Origin: Pseudonocardia nigra
GTDB lineage: Bacteria > Actinomycetota > Actinomycetes > Mycobacteriales > Pseudonocardiaceae
DNA: 44,412 bases
NCBI RefSeq assembly: GCF_019396355.1
Contig: NZ_JAHKRK010000045.1
Location: 1 to 44,412, forward strand
Reading direction: 5' to 3'
Shown here: positions 8,311-15,647 of the stretch, one piece after another
Layout: each line of letters starts with the position of its first letter
Position numbering within the stretch: the stretch's first letter is position 1
Translations under genes and position numbers: made by a program
Notes under the pieces: model-generated
What the model was told of the DNA's origin: nothing
The model's database searches: none
Seen by the model: only the letters and a program-made list of their open reading frames with translations

Positions 8311-8979
8311 TCAGGTGGGGGAGAGCAGAGCGAGGTCGGGGGCGAACTGCAGCTCGGCGGCCGTGACGTCCCGCAGGTGGTCCGGGGTGACGCCGGCGGC
8401 CAGCTCGCGCACGAGGAAGCCCTCCGGTGTCACGTCGAGCACGGCCAGGTCGGTGTAGACGCGGTCGACCACGCCTGCCGCCGTGAGCGGGTAGGTGCAT
8501 TCCGCGAGGAGTTTCGGGCGGCCGTCGCGGGTGGTGTGGGTGGTCATCACGAGCACCCGGCGGGCCCCGACGGCGAGGTCCATCGCGCCGCCGACGGCCG
8601 GCGGCATCGTCGCCACGTCGGTGGCCCAGTTGGCGAGGTCACCGTTCGCGCCGACCTGGAACGCGCCGAGCACGGTGATGTCGATGTGCCCGCCGCGCAT
8701 CATCACGAACGCCTCGGTGTGGTGGAAATAGGCGCCACCGGGCAGCAGCGTCACCTGCTGCTTGCCCGCGTTGATCAGCTCCGGGTCCCCGGTGCCGGGC
8801 GCGGGCGCCGGTCCCATCCCGAGGATCCCGTTCTCGCTGTGGTAGATGATCTCCCGGTCCGGCGGGACGACGTCGGCCACGAGCGTCGGCAGGCCGATGC
8901 CCACGTTCACGTACGAGCCGTCGGGGATGTCGAGCGCCACCCGGCGCGCCATCTCCGCGGGAGACAGACCAGTTGTCAT
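8311..8979 (-). CDS. 3-oxoacid CoA-transferase, subunit B
   Basis: A 222-residue beta subunit of a family I CoA-transferase (PcaJ/ScoB/AtoA type). It has VNVGIGLPTLVADVV, the IIYHSENGILGMGP segment with the glutamate that forms the enzyme-CoA thioester (ENG), and the GAFQVGANGDLANW motif. It transfers CoA between acyl-CoA donors and a free (3-oxo) acid in the cytosol. The start ATG at 8979 overlaps the stop of subunit A (ATGA). The partner genes suggest that an imported acid, or a product made from it, is activated to its CoA ester; the exact acid cannot be told from sequence. Confidence 0.93.
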   Translation of the reverse strand: MTTGLSPAEMARRVALDIPDGSYVNVGIGLPTLVADVVPPDREIIYHSENGILGMGPAPAPGTGDPELINAGKQQVTLLPGGAYFHHTEAFVMMRGGHIDITVLGAFQVGANGDLANWATDVATMPPAVGGAMDLAVGARRVLVMTTHTTRDGRPKLLAECTYPLTAAGVVDRVYTDLAVLDVTPEGFLVRELAAGVTPDHLRDVTAAELQFAPDLALLSPT

Positions 8980-9641
8980 GCCGACACCTCCACCACGCGG
9001 TCGACGAAGATCCCGGGCGTCACCACGGCCTCCGGGTCGAGGTCGCCGAGCTCCACGAACGTGCGCACCTGCGCCACGGTGAGCTCGGCCGCCGTGGCCA
9101 TCACGGGCCCGAAGTTGCGGGCCGCGGAGTGGTAGACGAGGTTGCCCCACCGGTCGGCCCGGTCGGCCTTGATCAGGGCGAGGTCGGCGTGCAGCGGCTT
9201 CTCGAACACGTGCCGGCGCCCGTCGATCACCCGGACCTCCTTGCCGCCGGCGAGGGGCGAGTCGGCGCCCGCAGGGGTGAAGAAGCCGCCGAGGCCCGCC
9301 CCGGCGGCGCGCATGCGCTCGCTGAGCGTGCCCTGCGGCACCAGCTCCAGCTCGATCTCGCCCGCCCGCCAGAACTTCTCGAACCACACCGAGCCCGCGG
9401 ATCGCGGGTACGAGCAGACGATCTTCCGGACCCGACCCTCGCGGATCAGTGCCGCGATGTCGGACTCGCCGCTCCCCGCGTTGTTGGTGACGATCGTGAG
9501 GTCCCGGACGCCGAGCTCGAGCACGCCGTGCACCAGCGCCACCGGCACGCCGGAGTTGCCGAACCCGCCGACGAGCACGGTGGCGCCGTCGCGGACCCCG
9601 GCCACCGCGTCGGCGACCGCCGGGACGCGCTTGTCGATCAC
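8976..9641 (-). CDS. 3-oxoacid CoA-transferase, subunit A
   Basis: A 221-residue alpha subunit of the same family I CoA-transferase. Signatures are VLVGGFGNSGVPVALV (the CoA-binding GGFG loop), TNNAGSGESDIAALI, the GTLSERMRAAGAGLGGFFTP segment and ADRWGNLVYHSAARNFGPVMA. The GTG start at 9641 overlaps the stop of the thiamine-diphosphate enzyme by 4 bp (GTGA). It works only as a complex with subunit B, encoded directly downstream with a 4-bp overlap. Confidence 0.93.
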   Translation of the reverse strand: MIDKRVPAVADAVAGVRDGATVLVGGFGNSGVPVALVHGVLELGVRDLTIVTNNAGSGESDIAALIREGRVRKIVCSYPRSAGSVWFEKFWRAGEIELELVPQGTLSERMRAAGAGLGGFFTPAGADSPLAGGKEVRVIDGRRHVFEKPLHADLALIKADRADRWGNLVYHSAARNFGPVMATAAELTVAQVRTFVELGDLDPEAVVTPGIFVDRVVEVSA

Positions 9642-11338
9642 ACGCCCTCCCGGGCCCGGTACCAGCGGGGCGACGTCGACGGCGGTGGGGTCAGGCCGGC
9701 CCGCACCGCGATCAGGTTCGGGCCGTCGTCGTCGAGGCTCTTGACGAGTGCTGCCTCGAACGCCTCGCCGAACCCGTCGACGCTGTGCGCGGTCACCCCG
9801 AACGCGCCGGCCAGCGTGGCGAAGTCGGGGGTCGCGAGGTCGACGCCGCGCGTCGGCACCCCGGCGTGCACCTGGTCGAAGCGCAGCATCCCGTAGCCGC
9901 CGTCGTCGACGAGCACCACGGTGAGCGGCAGTCGCTCCTGGGCCGCGGTCGCCAGCTCGCCGCACGCGAAGAGGAAGCCGCCGTCGCCGACGATCGCGAC
10001 GGCCCTGCCCTGCCCGACGGCCCGGCCCTGCCCGACGGCCCTGCCCTGCCCGACGGCCCGGCCCTGCCCGGCGACGGCCGCCCCGAGCGCGGCGGGGAAG
10101 GCGTAGCCGAGCGTGCCCCAGCCCATCGGGTACGCGAGCCGCCGCGGGCCCGGCACGCGGTGGAACCCGGCCACCCAGTAACCGGCGATGCACATGTCGG
10201 TGAGCACCACGGCGTCGTCGGGGACCACGCGACCGAGGACGTCCAGCAGCTGCGCGGCCTGCGGCTCCTCCTCCTGCACGAGCGCCGCGACGTGCCCGCC
10301 CAGCACCGCGATCCGCGCGGTGAGGTCGGCGAGGCCGTCGCGCTCCGGCACGGCGTCGGCGAGCCGGGCGGTGACCGCCTGCGCGTCCCCGACGAGCACG
10401 TGGTCGCAGGCGTAGTTCTTCGCCGCGTCCGCCGCGTCCACGTTGATCGCCAGCAGCGCCGGCGGCTGCGGCATCCGCCAGTTCTGGGTGGTCATGCCGT
10501 CCAGGTCGCTGCCGACTGAGATCACCAGGTCGGCCTCGTCCCACAGCGCCCCGATCGCCGGGACGTGCGCCGGGCCGGGCACCAGGCACGGGTGGTCGGG
10601 TGGGAGCACCCCGCGGCCGAGGTACGTCGTCACGACCGGCGCGGCCAGCCGCTCGGCCAGCCTGCCCACCGCGTCGCCCGCGCCGGCCCGCAGCGCGCCG
10701 CCGCCCACCCAGAGCAGCGGGCGCTCCGCCCGTGCGATCAGCGCGAGCGCGGCGTCGAGGTCCGGCTCCCGGTCGTCGGCCTGCGGCGCCGCGGCGGGTG
10801 CACGTTCGGTGACGGCGGCGGAGAGCAGGTCGGTCGGCACCCCGAGGTACACCGGCCCGGTCGGGGCGGCCAGCGCCGCCCGGCCCGCCGCGATGGTGTC
10901 GGCGTACAGCTCGTCCGCGCTCGCCGTGGTGGTCGTCGACTTCGTGATGGGCGCGAACATCGCGCCCTGGTCGCGGGTCTCGTGCAGCACCCCGCGGTAC
11001 ACACCGGGCCTGCGCAACGTCGACGGGATGTCGGTGGCCACGACGAGCACCGGCGCCCCGGCGGTCATCGCCTCGCCGGTCGCGCCGAGCGTGTTGGCCG
11101 CGCCCGGCCCGGTGGTCACCACCGCCACCCCGAGGCGCCCGGTCGCCCGCGCGTACCCGTCGGCGGCGTACACCGCGGCCTGCTCGTGCCGGACCCCGAC
11201 CAGCCGGATCCCGGCGTCGGCCGCCGCCTCCCACACCGCCAGGTTGTGCACGCCGGGCAGCCCGAACGCGATCTCGACGCCCAGCTCGCGCAGTGCGTCG
11301 ACCAGTGCCGCTCCCCCGTTGTCAGCCACCTGCGACAT
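9638..11338 (-). CDS. Thiamine-diphosphate-binding enzyme (acetolactate synthase large-subunit-like)
   Basis: A 566-residue ThDP enzyme with the usual three domains: pyrimidine-binding domain (catalytic Glu in GVRHEQAAVYAADGYARATG, about residue 52), central domain, and PP-binding domain with the GDG motif (VGDGGFLFACGEL). The partner Asn site reads VDDGGYGMLR, with Asp where many acetolactate synthases have Asn. Just before the GDG motif four GQGRAV hexapeptides stand in tandem, a repeat expansion described separately. No regulatory small subunit is nearby and the context is catabolic, so a decarboxylase or carboligase for an imported 2-oxo acid is more likely than branched-chain synthesis (inference). 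It overlaps TctC copy 3 by 17 bp. Confidence 0.9.
   Translation of the reverse strand: MSQVADNGGAALVDALRELGVEIAFGLPGVHNLAVWEAAADAGIRLVGVRHEQAAVYAADGYARATGRLGVAVVTTGPGAANTLGATGEAMTAGAPVLVVATDIPSTLRRPGVYRGVLHETRDQGAMFAPITKSTTTTASADELYADTIAAGRAALAAPTGPVYLGVPTDLLSAAVTERAPAAAPQADDREPDLDAALALIARAERPLLWVGGGALRAGAGDAVGRLAERLAAPVVTTYLGRGVLPPDHPCLVPGPAHVPAIGALWDEADLVISVGSDLDGMTTQNWRMPQPPALLAINVDAADAAKNYACDHVLVGDAQAVTARLADAVPERDGLADLTARIAVLGGHVAALVQEEEPQAAQLLDVLGRVVPDDAVVLTDMCIAGYWVAGFHRVPGPRRLAYPMGWGTLGYAFPAALGAAVAGQGRAVGQGRAVGQGRAVGQGRAVAIVGDGGFLFACGELATAAQERLPLTVVLVDDGGYGMLRFDQVHAGVPTRGVDLATPDFATLAGAFGVTAHSVDGFGEAFEAALVKSLDDDGPNLIAVRAGLTPPPSTSPRWYRAREGV
10003..10074 (-). repeat. Four 18-bp tandem repeats in the ThDP enzyme gene
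   Basis: Four consecutive 18-bp units encode GQGRAV four times. Unit sequences alternate at one position (GCCCTGCC versus GCCCGGCC in plus-strand reading), giving an A-B-A-B pattern that suggests duplication of a 36-bp pair. The array is in frame and adds about 18 residues directly before the beta strand that leads into the ThDP-binding GDG motif. Confidence 0.9.
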
Positions 11339-12290
11339 CCCGGAACGTCTCCTCCGTCTGGGCGAACAGTTCTGCCAGGTCCGCGCTGCCGAGGAACTCC
11401 TCGGGTACGTAGCGCTCGTCGAGCGCCTTCACGACCTCCGGGTCGGACGACGCGGCGCGCATCGTCTCCTCGAGCCGGGCGATGACCGGCTCGGGCGTGC
11501 CGGCCGGGGCGATCACGCCGAACGTCGTGGTGCTCTGCGTCAGCTCCGGGTAGCCCTGCTCGACGAACGTCGGCGCGTCGATGTAGGGCAGCCGCTCCTG
11601 CGTGCCGACGGCGAGCACCCGCAGGTCGCCGTTCTCGATGGACGGGAGCATGTCCTGCGAGACGTTGACGAAGCCCGCCACGGTGTTGCCGCCGAGCAGC
11701 GCCGTGAGGACCTCCTGGTTGCCGTTGAACGGCACCACGGTCAACGGCACGTCGTAGAGCTGCGTGATGCGGCGGGTCTCGGCGGCGTGCGTGTTGGTGG
11801 CGCCGGGCGTGGCCACCGTGACCTTCTGCGGGTTGGCCCGCGCGTCGGCGAACAGGGCCTCGAGGTCCGCGTAGGGGGAAGCGGCCGGCACCACGAGCGC
11901 CGACGGCACCTGGGTGATCACCCCGACCGGGGCGAAGTCCTCCCGGGTGTAGCCGACGTCGTTGCTCAGGTAGTTGAGCACGGCCGTCGGCAGCGCCGTC
12001 ATCGACAGGGTGTAGCCGTCGGCGTCGGCGGAGAGCATCTCCTGGTAGGCGGTCGTGCCGGAGGCTCCGGGGAGGTTCTCCACGACGACCGACTGGCCGA
12101 GGTCCGCTTCCATGTACCGACCCAGCGTCCGCGCGGCGATGTCCGTCGGGCCGCCCGCCACGTAGGGGACGATCAGCCGGATCTGGTCGGACGGGTACGT
12201 CTCCGGGTCACCGGACCCGGATCCCTGGCCGCACGCGGCGAGCAGCAGGCCCGCTGCGAGACCGGCGGCCAGCAGGCGCAGGCGCTTCAT
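11322..12290 (-). CDS. TctC/Bug-family tripartite tricarboxylate transporter binding lipoprotein (copy 3)
   Basis: A 322-residue binding protein: signal peptide ending LLLAACGQG, then LIVPYVAGGPTDIAARTLG, VENLPGASGTTAYQEM, VATPGATNTHAAETRR and VVPFNGNQEVLTALLGG. The ATG at 12290 overlaps the TctA stop (ATGA), so this copy is the one physically coupled to the permease and most likely its cognate receptor. Its stop overlaps the start of the ThDP enzyme gene. Confidence 0.94.
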   Translation of the reverse strand: MKRLRLLAAGLAAGLLLAACGQGSGSGDPETYPSDQIRLIVPYVAGGPTDIAARTLGRYMEADLGQSVVVENLPGASGTTAYQEMLSADADGYTLSMTALPTAVLNYLSNDVGYTREDFAPVGVITQVPSALVVPAASPYADLEALFADARANPQKVTVATPGATNTHAAETRRITQLYDVPLTVVPFNGNQEVLTALLGGNTVAGFVNVSQDMLPSIENGDLRVLAVGTQERLPYIDAPTFVEQGYPELTQSTTTFGVIAPAGTPEPVIARLEETMRAASSDPEVVKALDERYVPEEFLGSADLAELFAQTEETFRDVAGG

Positions 12291-13864
12291 GAGTCTCCCA
12301 AGGTGTCGGAGTCGGTTTCGCGGCCGGCGCGGGCGAGGCCGTTGCCGTTCCCGTCGTCGTCGAGGGTGTCGTGGCGGTGCAGCACGCGGGCCCGGCGCCG
12401 CGCGGTGAGGATGCTGACCACGATGATCAGCGCCATCACCGCGAAGATGCCGCCGGAGATCGGCCGGGTGACGAAGATGCCCAGGCTGCCGCCGGAGATG
12501 AGCATCGACTGGCGGAAGGCGCGCTCCAGGATCGGCCCGAGTACGAACGCCAGCACCAGCGGGCCCGGCTCGAACCCGGTCTTCTTCATCAGCCAGCCCA
12601 GCACGCCGAAGGCCAGCACGACCCACATGTCCGTGGCGTCGTTGTTGATCGAGAAGACGCCCGCCATCGTCACGAGCAGGGCGAACGCGCCGAGGATGCC
12701 CGCCCGCACCCGCAAGATCTGCACGAACACCCCGACCAGCGGGATGTTCAGCGCGAGCAGCATCAGGTTGCCGATGAACATCGACGCGATCACGCCCCAG
12801 AAGATCTCCGGGTTCTGGCTGATCAGCTGCGGACCGGGGGTGATGCCCTGCACGAGCAGCGCCCCGAAGATCAGTGCGAGGACGACGTTGGCGGGGATGC
12901 CGAGGGTGAGCAGCGGGATGAACGCCGACGTCGACGAGGCGTTGTTGGCGGTCTCCGGACCGGCGACACCCTCGATGGCGCCCTTGCCGAACCGGCTCGG
13001 GTCCTTGGCCCGGCGCTTCTCCAACGCGTAGGAGGCCAGCGACGACACCACACCGCCGCCACCCGGCAGCACGCCGATCACGAACCCGAGCACGCTGCCG
13101 CGGCCGATGGCGCCCGCGGAGTCGTGCAGGTCCTTGCGGCTCGGCCAGATGTGCGTGATCTTCTTCGTGACGGCCTGGACCTTCTCGGTGCGCTCCAGGC
13201 TGTGCAGGATCTCCCCGACCCCGAACAGGCCCATCGCGACGGCGACGAAGTCCAGCCCGTCGAACAGCGCCACCTGGCCGAAGGTGAACCGGGTGGTCCC
13301 GGTGATCGGGTCCTGCCCGACGGTGGCGAGCAGCAGGCCCAGCGCCGCCATCGAGAGACTCTTCAGCACCGATCCGGTGCCGAGGTAGGTGACGAGGAGG
13401 ATGCCCAGCGTCGTCAGCGCGACGTACTCCGGCGGGCCGAACGACACGGCGAGCGCGGCGAGCGGCGGGGCGAGCAGGGTGAGCCCGACGACGGCGAGGA
13501 TCCCGCCGATGAACGAGCCGATCGCCGCGATCCCCAGCGCGGGCCCGGCTCTGCCCTGTTTGGCCATCTGGTAGCCGTCGAAGGTCGTGACGACCGACGC
13601 CGCCTCTCCCGGCAGCCGCAGCAGCACCGAGGTGATCGTGCCGCCGTACATCGACCCGTAGTAGATGCCGGCCAGCAGGATCACCGCTGTGGCCGGCTCG
13701 ATCGTGTAGGTCAGCGGCAGCAGCAGGGCGATGGTCGCGGTGGGGCCGAGCCCCGGGAGCACGCCGATGACCGTGCCGATGAGTACGCCGATGAAGACGT
13801 AGAGGATGTTGATCGGGTCGAGCGCAACCGCGAAGCCCTGGGCGATGCCGTCCATCAGTCCCAT
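12287..13864 (-). CDS. tctA: Tripartite tricarboxylate transporter permease TctA
   Basis: A 525-residue large membrane subunit of a TTT transporter, full length. It has the glycine-rich duplicated TctA motifs: IGVLPGLGPTATIALLLPLT near the N-terminus, GIYYGSMYGGTITSVLLRLP, and later GVLPGGGGVVSSLASYALEK and NNASSTSAFIPLLTLGIPAN. Roughly twelve membrane segments are visible. It imports carboxylates using an ion gradient, with TctB and an extracytoplasmic TctC protein. It is separated by 1 bp from tctB and overlaps tctC copy 3. Confidence 0.95.
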   Translation of the reverse strand: MGLMDGIAQGFAVALDPINILYVFIGVLIGTVIGVLPGLGPTATIALLLPLTYTIEPATAVILLAGIYYGSMYGGTITSVLLRLPGEAASVVTTFDGYQMAKQGRAGPALGIAAIGSFIGGILAVVGLTLLAPPLAALAVSFGPPEYVALTTLGILLVTYLGTGSVLKSLSMAALGLLLATVGQDPITGTTRFTFGQVALFDGLDFVAVAMGLFGVGEILHSLERTEKVQAVTKKITHIWPSRKDLHDSAGAIGRGSVLGFVIGVLPGGGGVVSSLASYALEKRRAKDPSRFGKGAIEGVAGPETANNASSTSAFIPLLTLGIPANVVLALIFGALLVQGITPGPQLISQNPEIFWGVIASMFIGNLMLLALNIPLVGVFVQILRVRAGILGAFALLVTMAGVFSINNDATDMWVVLAFGVLGWLMKKTGFEPGPLVLAFVLGPILERAFRQSMLISGGSLGIFVTRPISGGIFAVMALIIVVSILTARRRARVLHRHDTLDDDGNGNGLARAGRETDSDTLGDS

Positions 13865-13865
13865 G

Positions 13866-14351
13866 TCAGGCCCCCACCAGTCCGGCGATGACGTCGTCCG
13901 GGAACGGGACGCCGAGTGCCTGGTCGAACAGCAGGTACATCCCGATCGACCCGGCCAACGCCAGCCCGAGCGACCACCGCCACGACTCGCGCCCGAAGAT
14001 CCGCAGCCACAGCAGCAGCATCAGGAACGCCGGGAGCAGGAAGCCGACGACCTCGAAGACGGCAATGAACACGCCGAGCCCGGCGATCCCGGCGACGATC
14101 CGGGCGGTGCCGCCCGTCCAGCGCTCGTAGTCCTCGGGGTCGTCGAGCAGCAGCAGCGCCAGCGCCGACCCGGTCAGCACCACGGAGACGATGAACGGCC
14201 AGAGCCCCGGCCCGGGCGCGGTCAGCTCGCCGAGCGAGAGCCCGATCGCGCCGACCACCGCGGCCACGCCGACGGCCAGCACGACCAGCGGGCCGAGCCG
14301 GAACAGCTGGCCACGCGGTCCGCGCCGCGACCCTGCGGTCGAACGGTCCAT
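13866..14351 (-). CDS. tctB: Tripartite tricarboxylate transporter small subunit TctB
   Basis: A roughly 161-residue protein with four predicted membrane segments, matching the TctB family: GPGLWPFIVSVVLTGSALAL in the second segment, VVGFLLPAFLMLLLWLRIFG in the third, and a last helix before FDQALGVPFPDD, a typical TctB ending. The ATG at 14351 follows GAGG at a good distance; a GTG at 14357 (two codons earlier) is equally possible. It is the first gene of the leftward operon, opposite the LysR gene. Confidence 0.9.
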   Translation of the reverse strand: MDRSTAGSRRGPRGQLFRLGPLVVLAVGVAAVVGAIGLSLGELTAPGPGLWPFIVSVVLTGSALALLLLDDPEDYERWTGGTARIVAGIAGLGVFIAVFEVVGFLLPAFLMLLLWLRIFGRESWRWSLGLALAGSIGMYLLFDQALGVPFPDDVIAGLVGA

Positions 14352-14357
14352 CGGCAC

Positions 14358-14480
14358 CTCATCCTCGAGGGGGAACGAACAGTGTGGGCGGTGACACTAG
14401 GCACTGCGAACTGAACGGGTCCAATACAAGATGGTGCCAGAACCCAGACCAGATCCGAATCAATAGCGCCGGAGGGTCCC
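14358..14480. promoter_or_regulatory. Divergent promoter region with a LysR-type operator candidate
   Basis: This 123-bp region separates tctB (leftward) from the LysR gene (rightward). It contains AGTGT at 14381-14385 and ACACT at 14394-14398, a perfect interrupted dyad of 18 bp with a T-N11-A core, the form expected for LysR-family recognition boxes. The ribosome-binding site of the LysR gene (GGAGGG) is at 14471-14476. No clear -35/-10 pair stands out. Confidence 0.5.
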
Positions 14481-15371
14481 GTGGAGCTGCGCCACCTGCG
14501 CGCCTTCGCCGCCGTGGCCGAGGAGCTGCACTTCGGACGGGCCGCCGCGCGCCTGCACATGGCCCAGCCCCCGTTGAGCCAGCAGATCAAGACCCTGGAG
14601 CGCGACCTGGGCGTGCTGCTGCTCGAGCGCACCACGCGCCAGGTCCGGCTGACCAACGCGGGCGCGGTGTTCCTCGAGCACGCCCGCCGGGTGCTCGCCG
14701 AGGCCGACCGGGCGCGCGAGTCGGTGCTGCTCACCGAGCAGGGCGAGCGTGGCGAAATCCGGGTGGGCCTCACCGGTGTGACGACGTGGCGGCTGCTGCC
14801 GAGGCTGACCCGCGCCTACCGGGAGCGCTACCCGCTGGTGCGGCTCGAGCTGAACCCCACCGTGTTCACCGGCGCTCAGCTGAACGCGCTGCTCGACGGG
14901 GGCATCGACGTCGGCATCCTGCGCGCGCCCGTGCCGCCGCTGCTGGCCAGCCGGACGTTGCTCGACGAGGAACTGGTCGCCGTACTACCCGACGACCACC
15001 CGCTCGCCACCCGGCCGTCCGTCCCGCTGGGCGAGCTGGCGGGGGAGAACTTCGTGAGCTACCCGCCCCGGCAGGGCTCGTCGCTGCGGGACAGGGCGTT
15101 CAGCGCGTGCTCGGCGGTCGGCTTCTGGCCCCGGGTGGTGCAGGAGGCCGCGGACACCTACACCGTCGTCGCGCTCGTCGGCGCCGCGGTCGGCGTGGCA
15201 CTGCTCCCGGCGTCGGCGGAGCGGCTGCAGTTCGAGGGCGTCGTCTTCCGGCCCGTCACGGGCGCGGACGTCCGGGTGCCGGTCGCGCTCGCCTGGCGGG
15301 AGGGGGACCCGTCCCCGGTGCTCGCAGGCTTCCTCGCGATCGCGGAGGAGGTCCTGCCGTCGCCCAGGTGA
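14481..15371 (+). CDS. LysR family transcriptional regulator
   Basis: A 296-residue LysR regulator of normal length. The N-terminal winged helix-turn-helix spans residues 1-60 (MELRHLRAFAAVAEELHFGR, then AARLHMAQPPLSQQIKTLE and LLERTTRQVRLTNAG); the rest is the effector-binding domain (IRVGLTGVTTWRLLPRL, VGILRAPVPPLLASRTL, VALVGAAVGVALLPASAE). The start is a GTG at 14481 with GGAGGG 5 bp upstream. Its position head-to-head with the acid uptake operon makes it the likely regulator of that operon, with a pathway acid as co-inducer (inference from the common LysR arrangement). Confidence 0.93.
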   Translation: MELRHLRAFAAVAEELHFGRAAARLHMAQPPLSQQIKTLERDLGVLLLERTTRQVRLTNAGAVFLEHARRVLAEADRARESVLLTEQGERGEIRVGLTGVTTWRLLPRLTRAYRERYPLVRLELNPTVFTGAQLNALLDGGIDVGILRAPVPPLLASRTLLDEELVAVLPDDHPLATRPSVPLGELAGENFVSYPPRQGSSLRDRAFSACSAVGFWPRVVQEAADTYTVVALVGAAVGVALLPASAERLQFEGVVFRPVTGADVRVPVALAWREGDPSPVLAGFLAIAEEVLPSPR

Positions 15372-15424
15372 TCAGGAACTGCCACCGGGTCGGGAGCCGG
15401 GCGCTGCGCGGCCTCCTGTCGACG

Positions 15425-15488
15425 CGGCGATCACGGGGAGAAGGCGCCGGACTCCGGCGGATGAACGACCGATTGCCCGTGATCGCCG
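15425..15488 (+). terminator. Nested hairpin after the LysR gene
   Basis: Perfect 13-bp arms (CGGCGATCACGGG at 15425-15437 and its complement at 15476-15488) enclose a second hairpin, CGCCGG/CCGGCG at 15445-15459. It begins 54 bp after the LysR stop codon. There is no U-tract, as is common in actinomycetes; a terminator role is likely but not proven. Confidence 0.5.
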
Positions 15489-15581
15489 GGCCGCGGGGCC
15501 ATCGCACGCGCTCGAACGGGGCGCCACAAGGGCACAGGCGGATCAGACAAATCGCCCTTCGATCACGAAGCGTACACGCGG

Positions 15582-15638
15582 GTTCACTCACATGTGTATT
15601 CCCTGTGCTGAACCTGTGGCCACCTACTGTTCACCGGG
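15582..15638 (+). promoter_or_regulatory. Possible PHO-box-like elements upstream of the phosphatase
   Basis: GTTCACTCACA at 15582 and GTTCACCGGG at 15629 resemble the GTTCACC half-sites bound by PhoP in streptomycetes. They are 47 bp apart rather than in direct tandem, so the match is weak. The second overlaps the ribosome-binding region (CCGGGAGG) just before the ATG at 15648. Confidence 0.25.
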
Positions 15639-15647
15639 AGGCCACCG

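Noticed and set aside
8976..11234. 752-codon minus-strand open frame
   Set aside because: Only its last 221 codons (from 9641) are a real gene, CoA-transferase subunit A; the rest is an Arg/Ala/Gly-rich shadow of the ThDP enzyme gene.
9638..11338. Assignment as biosynthetic acetolactate synthase (ilvB)
   Set aside because: There is no ilvN or ilvC nearby, the context is catabolic, and the cofactor-site residues differ.
10443..13031. 862-codon plus-strand open frame
   Set aside because: Antisense to the ThDP enzyme, TctC and TctA genes, with Ser/Ala/Arg noise composition and no domain.
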